Positions 14,893 through 23,264 of a stretch of 42,926 bases of DNA are shown piece by piece. The DNA is from Methanomassiliicoccaceae archaeon UBA472 (GTDB lineage: Archaea > Thermoplasmatota > Thermoplasmata > Methanomassiliicoccales > UBA472), in NCBI GenBank assembly GCA_002497075.1, contig DAML01000014.1, forward strand, positions 39,948 through 82,873, written 5' to 3'. Position 1 is the first letter of the stretch; each line of letters opens with the position of its first letter. Below the pieces are notes generated by a model, which saw only the letters and a program-made list of their open reading frames with translations, was not told the origin of the DNA and ran no database searches. Made by a program: the position numbers and the translations under genes.

Positions 14893-15996
14893 ATGCAGTC
14901 CGGAGACAAGGCCCCGACCAGATTCGTGGTGCTGGGCGGATACCTGGGCGCGGGAAAGACCACTTTGGCCGCCGCGCTCGGCAAGGAGCTGAGGTCCAAG
15001 CACGGAAAGTCGGTGGCCATAATCACCAACGACCAGGGCAACGTTCTAGTCGACACGGAGTACATGAAGGACGCCGGGTTCGACGTCAAGGACGTTCTGG
15101 GCGGCTGCTTCTGCGCCAACTTCGGGGAGTTCGTCAAGAACGCCCGAACGCTTGTTTCAATGGGACGGCCGGACGTGATCATCGCCGAACCGATCGGCAC
15201 CTCCACGGCCATACTCGGTTCCGTCGTGGCGCCCCTGCGCTCCATGTACCCCGACGAGTTCCAGGTGGCACCCTTCTTCGTCGTGGTCGACGGGACCAGG
15301 GCGGCCGAGACGCTGCGCAAACCGGAGGGATTCGGGTTAGGCGGAGGCAAGCTCATCCCGTCGCACCAGGTCCGCGAGGCGGAGTTCGTCCTCATCTCCA
15401 AGGTGGACCGTTTGAAGGACGACGAGGTCGGCAACGCCAGCGAGCTGATCAGGAAGGAGGTCTCGGACGCGGACGTCATTCCCTGCTCTGCTTTCAGCAA
15501 GAAGAACCTGGACGCCATCGTGGGCATAATCCTCTCGGACAAGGTCAGCACCAAGGAGCCCAAGGAGGTGGACCAGCGGATGTTCGCCGTGGAGAAGGCC
15601 TCCATGGGCTGGTTCAACGCGCACGCGAAACTGGTGGCCGAGGGGCGCCTGGACATCAACGCCTTCGTCACCGCCCTGATGCGCCGGGTGGCCACCGACT
15701 TCCCGCCGGAGACCATCGGCCACGTCAAGGTGATGTTGACGTCGTCAACCGCCTCGGCCAAGATGAGCCTGGTGGAGGACCGCATGCAGGTGGACGGGCT
15801 GAAGGGAGGGCGCTACTTCACCGGAGAGGGAAAACTGGTGCTCAACGCGCGAGTCTCCGCTTCACCCAACGATCTGAAGAAGGCCTTCGAGAAGGCGATC
15901 TACGAGACCGCTCTGGAGACCGGGGTCCAGGTCCAGGAGATGGGCGAAGCCTGTTTCACCCCCAAGCCGGAAGCCCCCTCGCTCTTCATGAAGTGA
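14893..15996 (+). CDS. CobW/HypB-type G3E GTPase
   Basis: This 367-residue protein has Walker A GGYLGAGKTT (residues 15-24), a switch region ending VLGGCFCANF (about 69-77) and SKVDRL as the guanine-specificity motif. The CxC pair (C72, C74) is the metal-binding CxCC-like element of COG0523 metallochaperones, here in a reduced form. The C-terminal domain is longer than in simple HypB. Relatives help insert cobalt, nickel or zinc. In methylotrophic methanogens such genes may serve corrinoid methyltransferases, but nothing here proves the metal. Confidence 0.85.
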   Translation: MQSGDKAPTRFVVLGGYLGAGKTTLAAALGKELRSKHGKSVAIITNDQGNVLVDTEYMKDAGFDVKDVLGGCFCANFGEFVKNARTLVSMGRPDVIIAEPIGTSTAILGSVVAPLRSMYPDEFQVAPFFVVVDGTRAAETLRKPEGFGLGGGKLIPSHQVREAEFVLISKVDRLKDDEVGNASELIRKEVSDADVIPCSAFSKKNLDAIVGIILSDKVSTKEPKEVDQRMFAVEKASMGWFNAHAKLVAEGRLDINAFVTALMRRVATDFPPETIGHVKVMLTSSTASAKMSLVEDRMQVDGLKGGRYFTGEGKLVLNARVSASPNDLKKAFEKAIYETALETGVQVQEMGEACFTPKPEAPSLFMK

Positions 15997-16006
15997 CCGG
16001 CTTATC

Positions 16007-16072
16007 GATAAAATCGACGCATTTTCAAACATTTTCTTCCGTTATTTCATTTTTTAAATGATGAAATCGACG
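16007..16072. repeat. Direct repeats and hairpin upstream of the Lrp gene
   Basis: gataaaatcgacg (16007-16019) recurs as gatgaaatcgacg (16060-16072), one mismatch. Between them atttcat pairs with atgaaat to form a small AT hairpin. The second copy is just upstream of the TATA box of the Lrp gene, so autoregulation is possible. Confidence 0.45.
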
Positions 16073-16080
16073 TTCCATCG

Positions 16081-16092
16081 GAATTTATTAAA
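16081..16092 (+). promoter_or_regulatory. TATA box of the Lrp/AsnC gene
   Basis: aatttattaaag is centred about 32 nt before the ATG at 16119, giving a leader of only a few bases. Confidence 0.5.
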
Positions 16093-16118
16093 GTCTATGC
16101 CGCGTTAACTTAAACAGC

Positions 16119-16562
16119 ATGCCCGTGGTCGACGCTATGAACCGGCGCATCCTGCAGCTTTTGGTCGATGACGGCAGGATGACCCATAACGAGATAGCCG
16201 CCAAGCTGAAGCGCTCCCCGTCCACGGTGCGCGACCGCATCAAGCGCATGGAGGACGACGGTATCATTCTCGGCTATTTCGCCGTCGTCAACAACGAACG
16301 CATGGGCCTGAAGGTGGACGCCATACTCTTCGCCAATCTGCGTCCAGGCGTTCCGTCCGAGGAGCTCAGGAAGCTGAAGGGAGTGGAAGAGGTCAAGGAG
16401 GTGCTGCAGGTCACCGGTCCGCGCCGGATCGTGGTCCGCCTGCAGGCCAGGGACGCCACCGCCCTGGAGCAGGCCATATCCTCCAAGGTCATCCCGCTGG
16501 GGCTGGAGGACGTCGAGCTGCGCATGGTGACCAGCTCCGCCAACCGTCTGCCGGGCAGCTAG
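16119..16562 (+). CDS. Lrp/AsnC-family transcriptional regulator
   Basis: This 147-residue protein is a standard-length Lrp/AsnC regulator. The winged helix MNRRILQLLVDDGRMTHNEIAAKLKRSPSTVRDRIKRMEDDGII (about residues 7-50) is followed by the ligand-binding RAM-like alpha/beta domain. A second ATG at 16137 is an alternative start. It is convergent with the glutamate synthase genes and its TAG stop shares CTAG (16559-16562) with the stop of the last of them. Control of nitrogen or amino-acid genes is suggested by this position only. Confidence 0.87.
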   Translation: MPVVDAMNRRILQLLVDDGRMTHNEIAAKLKRSPSTVRDRIKRMEDDGIILGYFAVVNNERMGLKVDAILFANLRPGVPSEELRKLKGVEEVKEVLQVTGPRRIVVRLQARDATALEQAISSKVIPLGLEDVELRMVTSSANRLPGS

Positions 16563-17389
16563 ACGTTGGTCTTGTCGTAGTACCCGGAGAACGGCCGGCT
16601 GGAGCTCGGCGCGACCTTCACGTAATCGTTCAAATCGTCCTGGACGTCGATCCCGAACGCTTTCCTGAACTCCTCCAGTAACGTACGGACTTCCTTCTCG
16701 TCGTCAGCGTTCAGGGGTGAGATCGCCGCTCCGGGTCCCAGCTGTTCAGGGGATACCTTGCCGCGGACGAATATTCGCCCGCCGTGCATACCCGCCCCCA
16801 GACTGCGTCCCACCGGAGCGCCCCCGCCGAGCCCTAGCACCAATATGGTACCGCCAGCCATGTACTCGCCCAGATAGTCCTTGGCCGTGCCGCCGATGAC
16901 CATGGTCGGCCGCGATCCACCGAACTCCTTCATGTGTATACCGACGCGATAGCCGGTATCGCCCTGCACCAGGATCTGTCCGCCCCTGGCCGCCAGTCCG
17001 GTAACGTCCCAGGCGTTGCCGTGCACGATTATCCTCCCGGAGTTCATGGTGTTCCCGGTCATGTCCTGGGCGTTGCCGAACACCTCGATGGTCGGCCCGT
17101 TCAGGAACGCCCCAAGGTCGTTCCCCGGGGTCCCGTGCACCGCAATGTAAAGTCCAGGGATGGAGGCGGTGGACGCCAGGTAGCGCTGCCCCATGGCCCC
17201 CTTCAGTTCGATTGACAGGCACCCTTGGCGCATGGCCTTGCGCATGACGCAGTTGAGGGTGGTGTAGTGCATGGGCTGGGTGGGTGAAAGGCGCAGGTCT
17301 ATGACCGCCCGGTCCCCTACCACGTTGAAACACTCCTTGCCGCAGTCGCACTCGTGGGAGTGCCCCTTGGGCTTGCAGACGTCCTTCAT
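16559..17389 (-). CDS. Glutamate synthase, GXGXG domain protein (archaeal GltB3)
   Basis: This 276-residue protein is the C-terminal beta-helical (GXGXG) domain of the glutamate synthase large subunit, encoded separately as in archaea. Repeated glycine-rich turns run from about residue 60 to 215: GNDLGAFLNGP, GNAQDMTGNTMNSGRI, GNAWDVTGLAARGGQI, GDTGYRVGIHMKEFGGS, GTAKDYLGEYMAGGTI and GAGMHGGRI. The ATG at 17387-17389 overlaps the upstream stop as TGATG; a GTG three codons earlier is the alternative. It also resembles FwdC/FmdC of formylmethanofuran dehydrogenase, but the two adjacent genes fix the assignment. Confidence 0.9.
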   Translation of the reverse strand: MKDVCKPKGHSHECDCGKECFNVVGDRAVIDLRLSPTQPMHYTTLNCVMRKAMRQGCLSIELKGAMGQRYLASTASIPGLYIAVHGTPGNDLGAFLNGPTIEVFGNAQDMTGNTMNSGRIIVHGNAWDVTGLAARGGQILVQGDTGYRVGIHMKEFGGSRPTMVIGGTAKDYLGEYMAGGTILVLGLGGGAPVGRSLGAGMHGGRIFVRGKVSPEQLGPGAAISPLNADDEKEVRTLLEEFRKAFGIDVQDDLNDYVKVAPSSSRPFSGYYDKTNV

Positions 17390-18921
17390 CAGCCCCACCC
17401 TTCCCCGATATGCTTGACGTTCATCACTTCGGCGATCTTGGGGTTGGGTCCCCGATACCGCAGTCGGTCCCGGTTGCCGACCAGGCTTTCCACGGCATCT
17501 ATGCCCATGGCCCCCAGCACCTCCTTCAGCTCCTCGTTCCAGGCCTGGAACAGGCGTACGATGCGCGCAGCCGCCACGTTAGGATCCAGTCTGGTGGTGA
17601 GATCATCCCGCTGAGTAGCGATACCCCACGAGCAGAGACCACGGTGGCACTGCTGGCACACCCGGCAGCCCATGGCGATCATGGCCGAGGTGGAGACCAT
17701 GACCACGTCCGCGCCCAGCGCTATCGCCTTTATCATGTCCGCCGAAGAGCGTATTCCGCCCCCGGCGCAAACGGTCACGCGGTTGCGCAGCCCTTCCTGC
17801 GTCAGGCGCCTATCAACGGCTGCTACGGCCACCTCGACCGGAAGGCCGGCGTGGTCCCTTATGACCCGGGGCGCGGCGCCGGTGCCGCCCTTGAAACCGT
17901 CCACGGTGAGGAAGTCAGCTCCCGCACGCACTAACCCGGAGGCGATAGCTCCGACGTTATGCACGGCGGCGATCTTAACCCCCACTGGCAGGCGGTACTC
18001 GGTGCTCTCCTTGAGGACAGATATCAGCTGGGCCAGGTCCTCGATGCTGTAGATGTCGTGATGCGGGTACGGTGATAACGCGTCCGTACCAAGAGGGATC
18101 ATCCTGGTCTCGGAGATCATGGTGGTGACCTTCTCCCCGGGTAGGTGCCCGCCGTGTCCGGGCTTGGCGCCCTGACCGATCTTGATCTCCACGGCCGCCA
18201 CTCCCTTGAGGTATTCCGGTTTGATGCCGAAGCGGCCGGAAGCCACCTCCGAACAGATGCGGTCGGCGTACTGATAGAAGTCCGGGTGCAGTCCGCCCTC
18301 CCCGCTGCCGGCCACGATGTTGAGCTCCTTGGCGGCCATGAACAGCGCCTTCTGGGCGTTGTAGGAGATGGAACCGAGGGAGATATGCCCGAACATCAGC
18401 GGCATGTCCATCCGTATCAGCGGTGTGTCGTCCTCGCGTATCATCACCTTCCCGTCGCAGACCTCCAGCTTACCTGGGCGCCGGCCCAGGTAGGTGACCG
18501 TCTCCACTGGCTCCCTCAATGGATCGATGGAGGGGTTGGTCACCTGCGCCGCGTCCAGCAGCAGGTCGTCGAATATCGCCGGGTGCGGGTCGTCCGCGCC
18601 GCAGGACGACAGCAGTACACCGCCAGAGCTGGCCTGGGCCAGGATCGATCTCCTGCTGCGTTCGGACCAGTTGCCGTGCGGGGCGAACTGGGGCGGAACT
18701 GGACGGATCTCTATACAGTTGGCCGGGCAGACCGCGATGCAGCGGCCGCAGGCCACGCATCCTCCGGACGGCACCACCTTGGACTCCCGGAACTCCAGGG
18801 CCTGGTAGGAGCAGTCGTTCACGCAGCGGCGGCACACCCGGCACAGGTCGTAGTTGATAGTGGGCACGAACCTCTCCGGGAGGCGGTGGTCCAGCCTTTT
18901 CGCGGGCGGGTTCTCGCTCAT
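17389..18921 (-). CDS. Glutamate synthase, FMN/ferredoxin domain protein (archaeal GltB2)
   Basis: This 510-residue subunit catalyses reductive transamination of 2-oxoglutarate with ammonia delivered from the amidotransferase. Two [4Fe-4S] motifs lie at the N terminus (CRVCRRCVNDC, residues 27-37, and CVACGRCIAVC, 55-65). The FMN-binding glutamate synthase barrel follows: GSISYNAQKALFMAA, GSGEGGLHPDFYQYADRICSEVASGRFGI, IGQGAKPGHGGHLPG, VDGFKGGTGAAP and the [3Fe-4S] region CRVCQQCHRGLCSWGIATQ. The added ferredoxin domain is typical of archaeal enzymes. It overlaps the upstream gene as ATGA. Confidence 0.95.
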   Translation of the reverse strand: MSENPPAKRLDHRLPERFVPTINYDLCRVCRRCVNDCSYQALEFRESKVVPSGGCVACGRCIAVCPANCIEIRPVPPQFAPHGNWSERSRRSILAQASSGGVLLSSCGADDPHPAIFDDLLLDAAQVTNPSIDPLREPVETVTYLGRRPGKLEVCDGKVMIREDDTPLIRMDMPLMFGHISLGSISYNAQKALFMAAKELNIVAGSGEGGLHPDFYQYADRICSEVASGRFGIKPEYLKGVAAVEIKIGQGAKPGHGGHLPGEKVTTMISETRMIPLGTDALSPYPHHDIYSIEDLAQLISVLKESTEYRLPVGVKIAAVHNVGAIASGLVRAGADFLTVDGFKGGTGAAPRVIRDHAGLPVEVAVAAVDRRLTQEGLRNRVTVCAGGGIRSSADMIKAIALGADVVMVSTSAMIAMGCRVCQQCHRGLCSWGIATQRDDLTTRLDPNVAAARIVRLFQAWNEELKEVLGAMGIDAVESLVGNRDRLRYRGPNPKIAEVMNVKHIGEGWG

Positions 18922-20144
18922 AGGTTCACCCCCTGGAAGGACGGTTCTGTGCCCCTGCGGACGATCCCCTTTCCGGCCACGGCTATGAACGGATTGCCAG
19001 CACCAGGCGCCCAGGTGCGGGCGTCCGGTTCCACGATGCGGATGGCGCTCTCCTCGCTGGCGCAGTACGCAACGCCCTCGTCAGGCGAAAGTCCGGCGAT
19101 CATCGGCCTTAATTTCTTTCGGTCGGCCAGGGCGATCAGCGAGATGTTCGGCTGGCTTCTCCCGACGATGATGCTGAACGGTCCGTTCAGGAATGCCTCC
19201 TTGTACGTAATCCTTAACCATTCCGCCAGACGGCGTTCCGCCGGCGGCAGGAGCGCTATCTCCTGGAAGGTGGAGGGGGCCATGGCGAAGGCAGCCACTT
19301 CGATCGGCAGCTGGTTTCGGCGGACCAGCAGGTCCCAGAGATAGGTGACGACCTCTGTGTCGGTCAGCACCGTGCACTTGTAGCCGTTCATCTCCACCAG
19401 CTTGCGATTAACGCCGTAGGAGGTGATCTCCCCGTTGTGGCATACCCCCCAGTCCAGAAGGGACAAGGGATGCGCCCCGGCCCACCAGGCCGGGGAGTTG
19501 GTGGGGAAGCGGGAATGCGACAGCCACATGGTCCCTGAATAGCGCGCGAGGTCGTATAGCTCGGCGATCTCGTACGAGTAACCGTTACCCTTGAAGACCG
19601 CCATGTCCTTGCCGCTGGAGACGCAGAATGCCTCGGGGATCTTTTCGTTGATGTGCTGGACGATCTCCACCATGTAGTCTTCTTCCCCGAGATCGCGCTC
19701 TCCTCTCCACTCTCGGGCGTTCGGAACGTTGGCGAAGTAGCGCCATACGATCGGGTAGGGAGGCGAGATGGTGGAGCGGTCGCGGGTGAAGACCCGCTCG
19801 TCGTGCAGAACGTCCAAGCGTCCGTCGAGGAAGTTCTCGACGTTGCATTTGCCCTCCTCGTCGTCGAAGAAGAACTGAAGGCAGTACTGGTCATGGCGCT
19901 CCGGGAAAAGGCCGTAGCAGGCGTAACCGGCACCCAGCCCGTTCTCCCTCTCCTCCATGATCGTGAGCATCCGGGCGATGCGGTCCCCGCCTATCTTCTC
20001 CCCCTTCAGGGAGATGCAGGAGGCTATGCCGCAGCCCCCGGGCTGGCCCTGCCATCCCGGCGGTCTGCTGGCGGTGTAGTTCTCAGCTCGCACTGGCCTT
20101 CCCAACCGGTCGGTCCTGCCCTCCCGGTCCGTTCTGTCTATCAT
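18918..20144 (-). CDS. Glutamate synthase, glutamine amidotransferase domain protein (archaeal GltB1)
   Basis: This 408-residue class II amidotransferase would release ammonia from glutamine for the other two subunits. GGCGIASC near residue 38 carries the nucleophile candidate, and LSHSRFPTNSPAWWAGAHPLSLLDWGVCHNGEI is the substrate-binding block with the conserved Arg, Asn and Gly-rich turns. The start is ATG 20142-20144 with gggag upstream; an upstream frame to 20234 crosses the promoter. A TATA-like sequence (catata, about 20167-20176) lies 28 nt upstream, so the mRNA is probably leaderless. Confidence 0.92.
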   Translation of the reverse strand: MIDRTDREGRTDRLGRPVRAENYTASRPPGWQGQPGGCGIASCISLKGEKIGGDRIARMLTIMEERENGLGAGYACYGLFPERHDQYCLQFFFDDEEGKCNVENFLDGRLDVLHDERVFTRDRSTISPPYPIVWRYFANVPNAREWRGERDLGEEDYMVEIVQHINEKIPEAFCVSSGKDMAVFKGNGYSYEIAELYDLARYSGTMWLSHSRFPTNSPAWWAGAHPLSLLDWGVCHNGEITSYGVNRKLVEMNGYKCTVLTDTEVVTYLWDLLVRRNQLPIEVAAFAMAPSTFQEIALLPPAERRLAEWLRITYKEAFLNGPFSIIVGRSQPNISLIALADRKKLRPMIAGLSPDEGVAYCASEESAIRIVEPDARTWAPGAGNPFIAVAGKGIVRRGTEPSFQGVNL

Positions 20145-20576
20145 CGGTGGTTTACTCCCTTCACGTAGTATATGAATTGCACGAGGCAATAACCCCGGTA
20201 TCGCCCGGGTTATATGACCTTTTTTCATGTACATTCGTCTATTTTCTCGTTTTTATTTCGAACATATTTCTATTTACAATCAAATTTTTAGATGAATGAC
20301 TACAAATCGGACACATGTAATTCTTCCTCATATTTATTCCTTGCTTAGTTTATGTAGTATTATCGTAGGTAATATTACGATTTACGTTCTAATATATGAA
20401 ATTATTAACGAATTATCGGTCATTAATGTTGAATAACGTTCGTATATCAACGTTTTCCAAAGAAACCGTCCAAGGTAACGCGTTGGATCCATGATTCCTA
20501 TAGAACTATCCTATACAAATCTGGAAAAGGATATTAATGCGATTCCGCTTTCTGAAAAAAAGAAGGTGAAGTCGGC
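20145..20576. promoter_or_regulatory. AT-rich intergenic regulatory region
   Basis: This 430-nt gap has no credible gene and is far richer in A+T than its surroundings. It holds the divergent promoters of the glutamate synthase genes (TATA about 20167-20176) and of the HTH-CBS gene (attaat at 20530-20537). It also has an imperfect hairpin around 20190-20212 (aaccccgg/cccgggtt), the palindrome gtaatattac at 20369-20378, and two copies of AACGTT separated by 8 nt at 20435-20454. The repeated sites look like regulator operators. I see no tRNA or known riboswitch. Confidence 0.5.
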
Positions 20577-21212
20577 TTGACATCCTCCCGCACGGCATTG
20601 GTACCGCAGCTGCCCGACCTCGACAAGATAAGACAGATGAGAAAGCGCCTGAACCTGTCGCAGCGGGAATTGGCGAGCTTGGCCGGCGTGAGCCAGTCCC
20701 TTATCGCCAAGATCGAGAGGGGTACCATTGATCCCTCCTACAGCAACGTTCGCAAGATATTGTCCGCCTTCGAGGAAGTGATAAGGCGCCGGAAGGTGGA
20801 AGGCGTGCGTTCCGGAACGCAGCTTACCGTCGGTGACCTGGCCACGAGGGGCGTGATATTCGTCACACCCGATCAGACGATAGGCGAGGCGGTGGAAAGG
20901 ATGATGAAGGGACGCTTCACTCAATTGCCGGTGATAGTCGGAGAGCGCATAGTAGGCGGTCTGACCGACGACGCCATTCGCGATTATACCATAGAGCAGA
21001 CCAAGACCCGGAAGAAGACCTATGAGGAGGTCATGAGGACCAGGATAGAGGAGATCATGGATGTTCCGTTCCCCATACTGAACGAGGACACCCCTATTGA
21101 TCTGGCCTCGTTCCACTTGCAGCGAGAGGAAGCGATACTGGTCTCCCGCAAAGGAGCGATAGTGGGCATCCTCACCAGCGCCGACTTCCTGAACCTGGGG
21201 CTCAATCAGTGA
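20577..21212 (+). CDS. HTH (XRE-type) and CBS-domain regulator
   Basis: This 211-residue protein joins an XRE-type helix-turn-helix (KIRQMRKRLNLSQRELASLAGVSQSLIAKIERGTIDPSYSNV, residues 15-56) to a CBS pair (about 82-211). The first CBS is VGDLATRGVIFVTPDQTIGEAVERM...GLTDDAIRDY, the second ends EAILVSRKGAIVGILTSADFL. The architecture is widespread in archaea, where CBS pairs sense adenine nucleotides, but targets are unknown. The TTG at 20577 follows aaggtga at good spacing. It is first in a five-gene unit running to 23264. Confidence 0.88.
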   Translation: MTSSRTALVPQLPDLDKIRQMRKRLNLSQRELASLAGVSQSLIAKIERGTIDPSYSNVRKILSAFEEVIRRRKVEGVRSGTQLTVGDLATRGVIFVTPDQTIGEAVERMMKGRFTQLPVIVGERIVGGLTDDAIRDYTIEQTKTRKKTYEEVMRTRIEEIMDVPFPILNEDTPIDLASFHLQREEAILVSRKGAIVGILTSADFLNLGLNQ

Positions 21213-21254
21213 GGACCTAGGGCGTCTTTACTAGAACGGACCGGAGGTGTAACG

Positions 21255-21866
21255 GTGAAGAGAAGGGAGCTGGAGATGGCATTGCAGTCCCTTTCTCTTT
21301 TTTCCGCTCCAAGCCCGGAACTGGAGCAGTACTCCACCCCGGCGGTGATCGCCGCCGACCTCTTGTTCGACGCGCTTGCCAGGGGAGACCTGGAAGGGCG
21401 CAAGGTCCTCGATCTGGGATGCGGGACCGGGCCTTTGGGCATCGGGGCTGCGTTGCTCGGAGCGGACAAGGTCATAGGTTTTGACAAGGACCCGGCGGCA
21501 TTGGAGCAGGCCGCGGCCAACGCGGCCAAGGCCGGCGTGGTCTTGGATCTCCGACAGTCGGACATCTCCGACGTGCAAGAAAAGGCGGACACGGTCATCA
21601 TGAACCCGCCCTTCGGGGCGCAGCGCAAGGGAGCCGACAGACCCTTCCTGACGGCGGCCATGAGGTGCGCACCAGTCATCTATTCGTTGCACATGAGCAG
21701 CACCGAAGACTTCGTCCAGCGTTTCGTTCGCAGGTCTGGGTACACTGCGACCCCGTTAAAAAGGTATAAATTCGGGATCCCTTATATGTTCGAATTCCAT
21801 AGCAAGGCGAAGAAAGAGGTCGACGTCACGCTATTTTACATTCTAAAGACAGGTGTGTTGGAATGA
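21255..21866 (+). CDS. METTL5-like N6-adenine methyltransferase
   Basis: This 203-residue SAM-dependent methylase has motif I VLDLGCGTGPLGIGAALLGADKVIGFDKD (about residues 52-80) and the catalytic NPPFG at residue 117, as in adenine-N6 methylases. The match to archaeal METTL5 relatives suggests action on small-subunit rRNA. The GTG start follows GGAGGTG. It overlaps csl4 by 4 nt (ATGA), and RNA-processing neighbours fit an rRNA role. The exact modified base is not visible. Confidence 0.85.
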   Translation: MKRRELEMALQSLSLFSAPSPELEQYSTPAVIAADLLFDALARGDLEGRKVLDLGCGTGPLGIGAALLGADKVIGFDKDPAALEQAAANAAKAGVVLDLRQSDISDVQEKADTVIMNPPFGAQRKGADRPFLTAAMRCAPVIYSLHMSSTEDFVQRFVRRSGYTATPLKRYKFGIPYMFEFHSKAKKEVDVTLFYILKTGVLE

Positions 21867-22444
21867 GTGACAAGAAAAAGGTTTTACCAGGTGACGAGGT
21901 GGCCGTGGCGGAGGAGTACCTCCCGGCCGAAGGCACTTACGAGGAGGACGGAATAGTATACTCCGCCCTGACCGGCGAGCTGAAGGTGAACGATAACGAT
22001 AAGACCGTCAGCGTGGAGGCCGAGAATCCCATGGTCTCCCTGGCGATCGGCGATTCAGTTTTCTGCGAGGTGACCGACGTGCGCGCATCCATGGCCATAT
22101 GCGAGGTCGTGGCCGTCGAGGGACGCTCCCGCAATATAACCGGGGACACTAACGGGACCATACACGTCTCCAAGATATCCTCTGATTACGTCCAGGACGT
22201 CGGCCGCGAATACCGGCCCAGCGACATAATCAGGGCCAAGGTCATGCAGGTCAAGCCGTCCATACAGCTGAACACCACCCATCCGCATTTCGGCGCCGTA
22301 AAGTCCTTGTGCCGCAATTGTCGCTCCAAGCTCAGGAGGGCGGACAAGGGGCTGTACTGCGATCATTGCGAGGCGTATGAGTCGCGGAAGATCGCCGATG
22401 ACTACGGCTTCGTGGAGACCATCCTCATCACCGGCAAGGAATGA
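21863..22444 (+). CDS. csl4: Exosome subunit Csl4
   Basis: This 193-residue protein is the archaeal RNA exosome cap subunit Csl4. It has the N-terminal domain (LPGDEVAVAEEYLPAEGTYEEDGIVYSALTG), an S1 RNA-binding domain (GDSVFCEVTDVRASMAICEV...GTIHVSKIS...YRPSDIIRAKV) and a C-terminal zinc ribbon (CRNCRSKLRRADKGLYCDHC, about residues 150-169). Length matches the family. It acts in 3'-5' RNA decay with Rrp41/42. It is co-translated with the METTL5-like gene. Confidence 0.95.
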   Translation: MSDKKKVLPGDEVAVAEEYLPAEGTYEEDGIVYSALTGELKVNDNDKTVSVEAENPMVSLAIGDSVFCEVTDVRASMAICEVVAVEGRSRNITGDTNGTIHVSKISSDYVQDVGREYRPSDIIRAKVMQVKPSIQLNTTHPHFGAVKSLCRNCRSKLRRADKGLYCDHCEAYESRKIADDYGFVETILITGKE

Positions 22445-22457
22445 GGGGGTAGGGCCA

Positions 22458-22631
22458 CTGACCGAAGCCGACCTGGCTAGGGAGATCAGGGACCTTCGAG
22501 CGGAGATCAGGCAGATGAAGGAGCTCATCGACCTGCTGGTGGCACTGGTGGTGGAGAGCGACGACCTCGACGAAGATGAGCCGGGGCTGGTCCTGGCCGG
22601 CGGGTCGGAGATCCCCCGCCTCAACAACTGA
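22458..22631 (+). CDS. Small coiled-coil acidic protein with uncertain start
   Basis: The open frame after csl4 encodes EADLAREIRDLRAEIRQMKELIDLLVALV, a strong amphipathic coiled-coil helix, then an acidic tail (ESDDLDEDEP). No ATG, GTG or TTG lies near the ggggg ribosome-like site at 22444-22449; the closest codon in frame is CTG at 22458, giving 57 residues. The first ATG is at 22514 (38 residues). It fills the gap exactly between csl4 and the ThiI-like gene, which supports translation. I do not recognise a family; an oligomeric adaptor is a guess. Confidence 0.45.
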   Translation: MTEADLAREIRDLRAEIRQMKELIDLLVALVVESDDLDEDEPGLVLAGGSEIPRLNN

Positions 22632-22634
22632 ACC

Positions 22635-23264
22635 ATGAAACTTGTTGCTCTGTTGTCGGGGGGAATAGATTCCCCGGTGGCCGCGTCTCTGATGGCCCAC
22701 CGCGGGGCGGAGATGGTCCTGCTACACATGGACAACCGTCCCTTCTGCGGCGAGCTCGGGGTGCGAAAGGCCGTTCTTCTGGCCGAGGCGCTGCGCAAGG
22801 AAACGGGGCAGGAGATGCCTCTTTACATGGCCCCGCACGGTGAGAACCAGGCGATCAACCAGCAGAAGTGCCAGAGCTCCTATCAGTGCGTTCTGTGCAA
22901 GAGGCTGATGCTCCGAACCGCGCAAGCGGTCGCCGTGAAGGTCGGGGCGTCTGGAATAGTCATGGGGGATTCCCTGGGCCAGGTGGCCTCGCAGACCCTG
23001 AACAACATCAGGGCCGAGCAGCACGGCCTGGAGCTTCCGGTTCTGCGTCCGCTCATAGGCCTGGACAAGCTGGAGATCGAACGTATCGCCAAGGACATTG
23101 GCACCTACGAGATATCCATAATGAGCGACGGCAGCAAGGACTGCACGGCCGTGCCGTCCAGGGTCATAACCAACGCCTCGGTGACGGACATCCTGGACGA
23201 GGAGGCCAAGGTGGACCTGGGGTCCATGGCCCTCCGCTCCGCTGAGATGGCAAAAAGGATCTAG
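22635..23264 (+). CDS. ThiI-like PP-loop ATPase (stand-alone catalytic domain)
   Basis: This 209-residue protein has the PP-loop SGGIDS (residues 8-13) followed by VAASLMAHRGAEMVLLHMDN, as in the AANH ATPase of ThiI, the tRNA 4-thiouridine synthase. It lacks the N-terminal ferredoxin-like and THUMP domains and the rhodanese domain. C79, C85 and C88 (KCQSSYQCVLCKR) plus a later SKDCTAVPS Cys could form an active-site cluster or persulfide relay. It may modify tRNA with separate partners. The stop TAG shares CTAG with the convergent gene. Confidence 0.75.
   Translation: MKLVALLSGGIDSPVAASLMAHRGAEMVLLHMDNRPFCGELGVRKAVLLAEALRKETGQEMPLYMAPHGENQAINQQKCQSSYQCVLCKRLMLRTAQAVAVKVGASGIVMGDSLGQVASQTLNNIRAEQHGLELPVLRPLIGLDKLEIERIAKDIGTYEISIMSDGSKDCTAVPSRVITNASVTDILDEEAKVDLGSMALRSAEMAKRI

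Noticed and set aside
16559..17389. Formylmethanofuran dehydrogenase subunit C
   Set aside because: The GXGXG repeat domain is shared, but the overlapping upstream genes are the other two glutamate synthase parts, which fixes the identity.
20145..20576. CRISPR array, tRNA or replication origin in the AT-rich gap
   Set aside because: There are no regularly spaced repeats, no tRNA-like cloverleaf and no neighbouring orc1/cdc6 gene. Only regulatory-type symmetry is visible.
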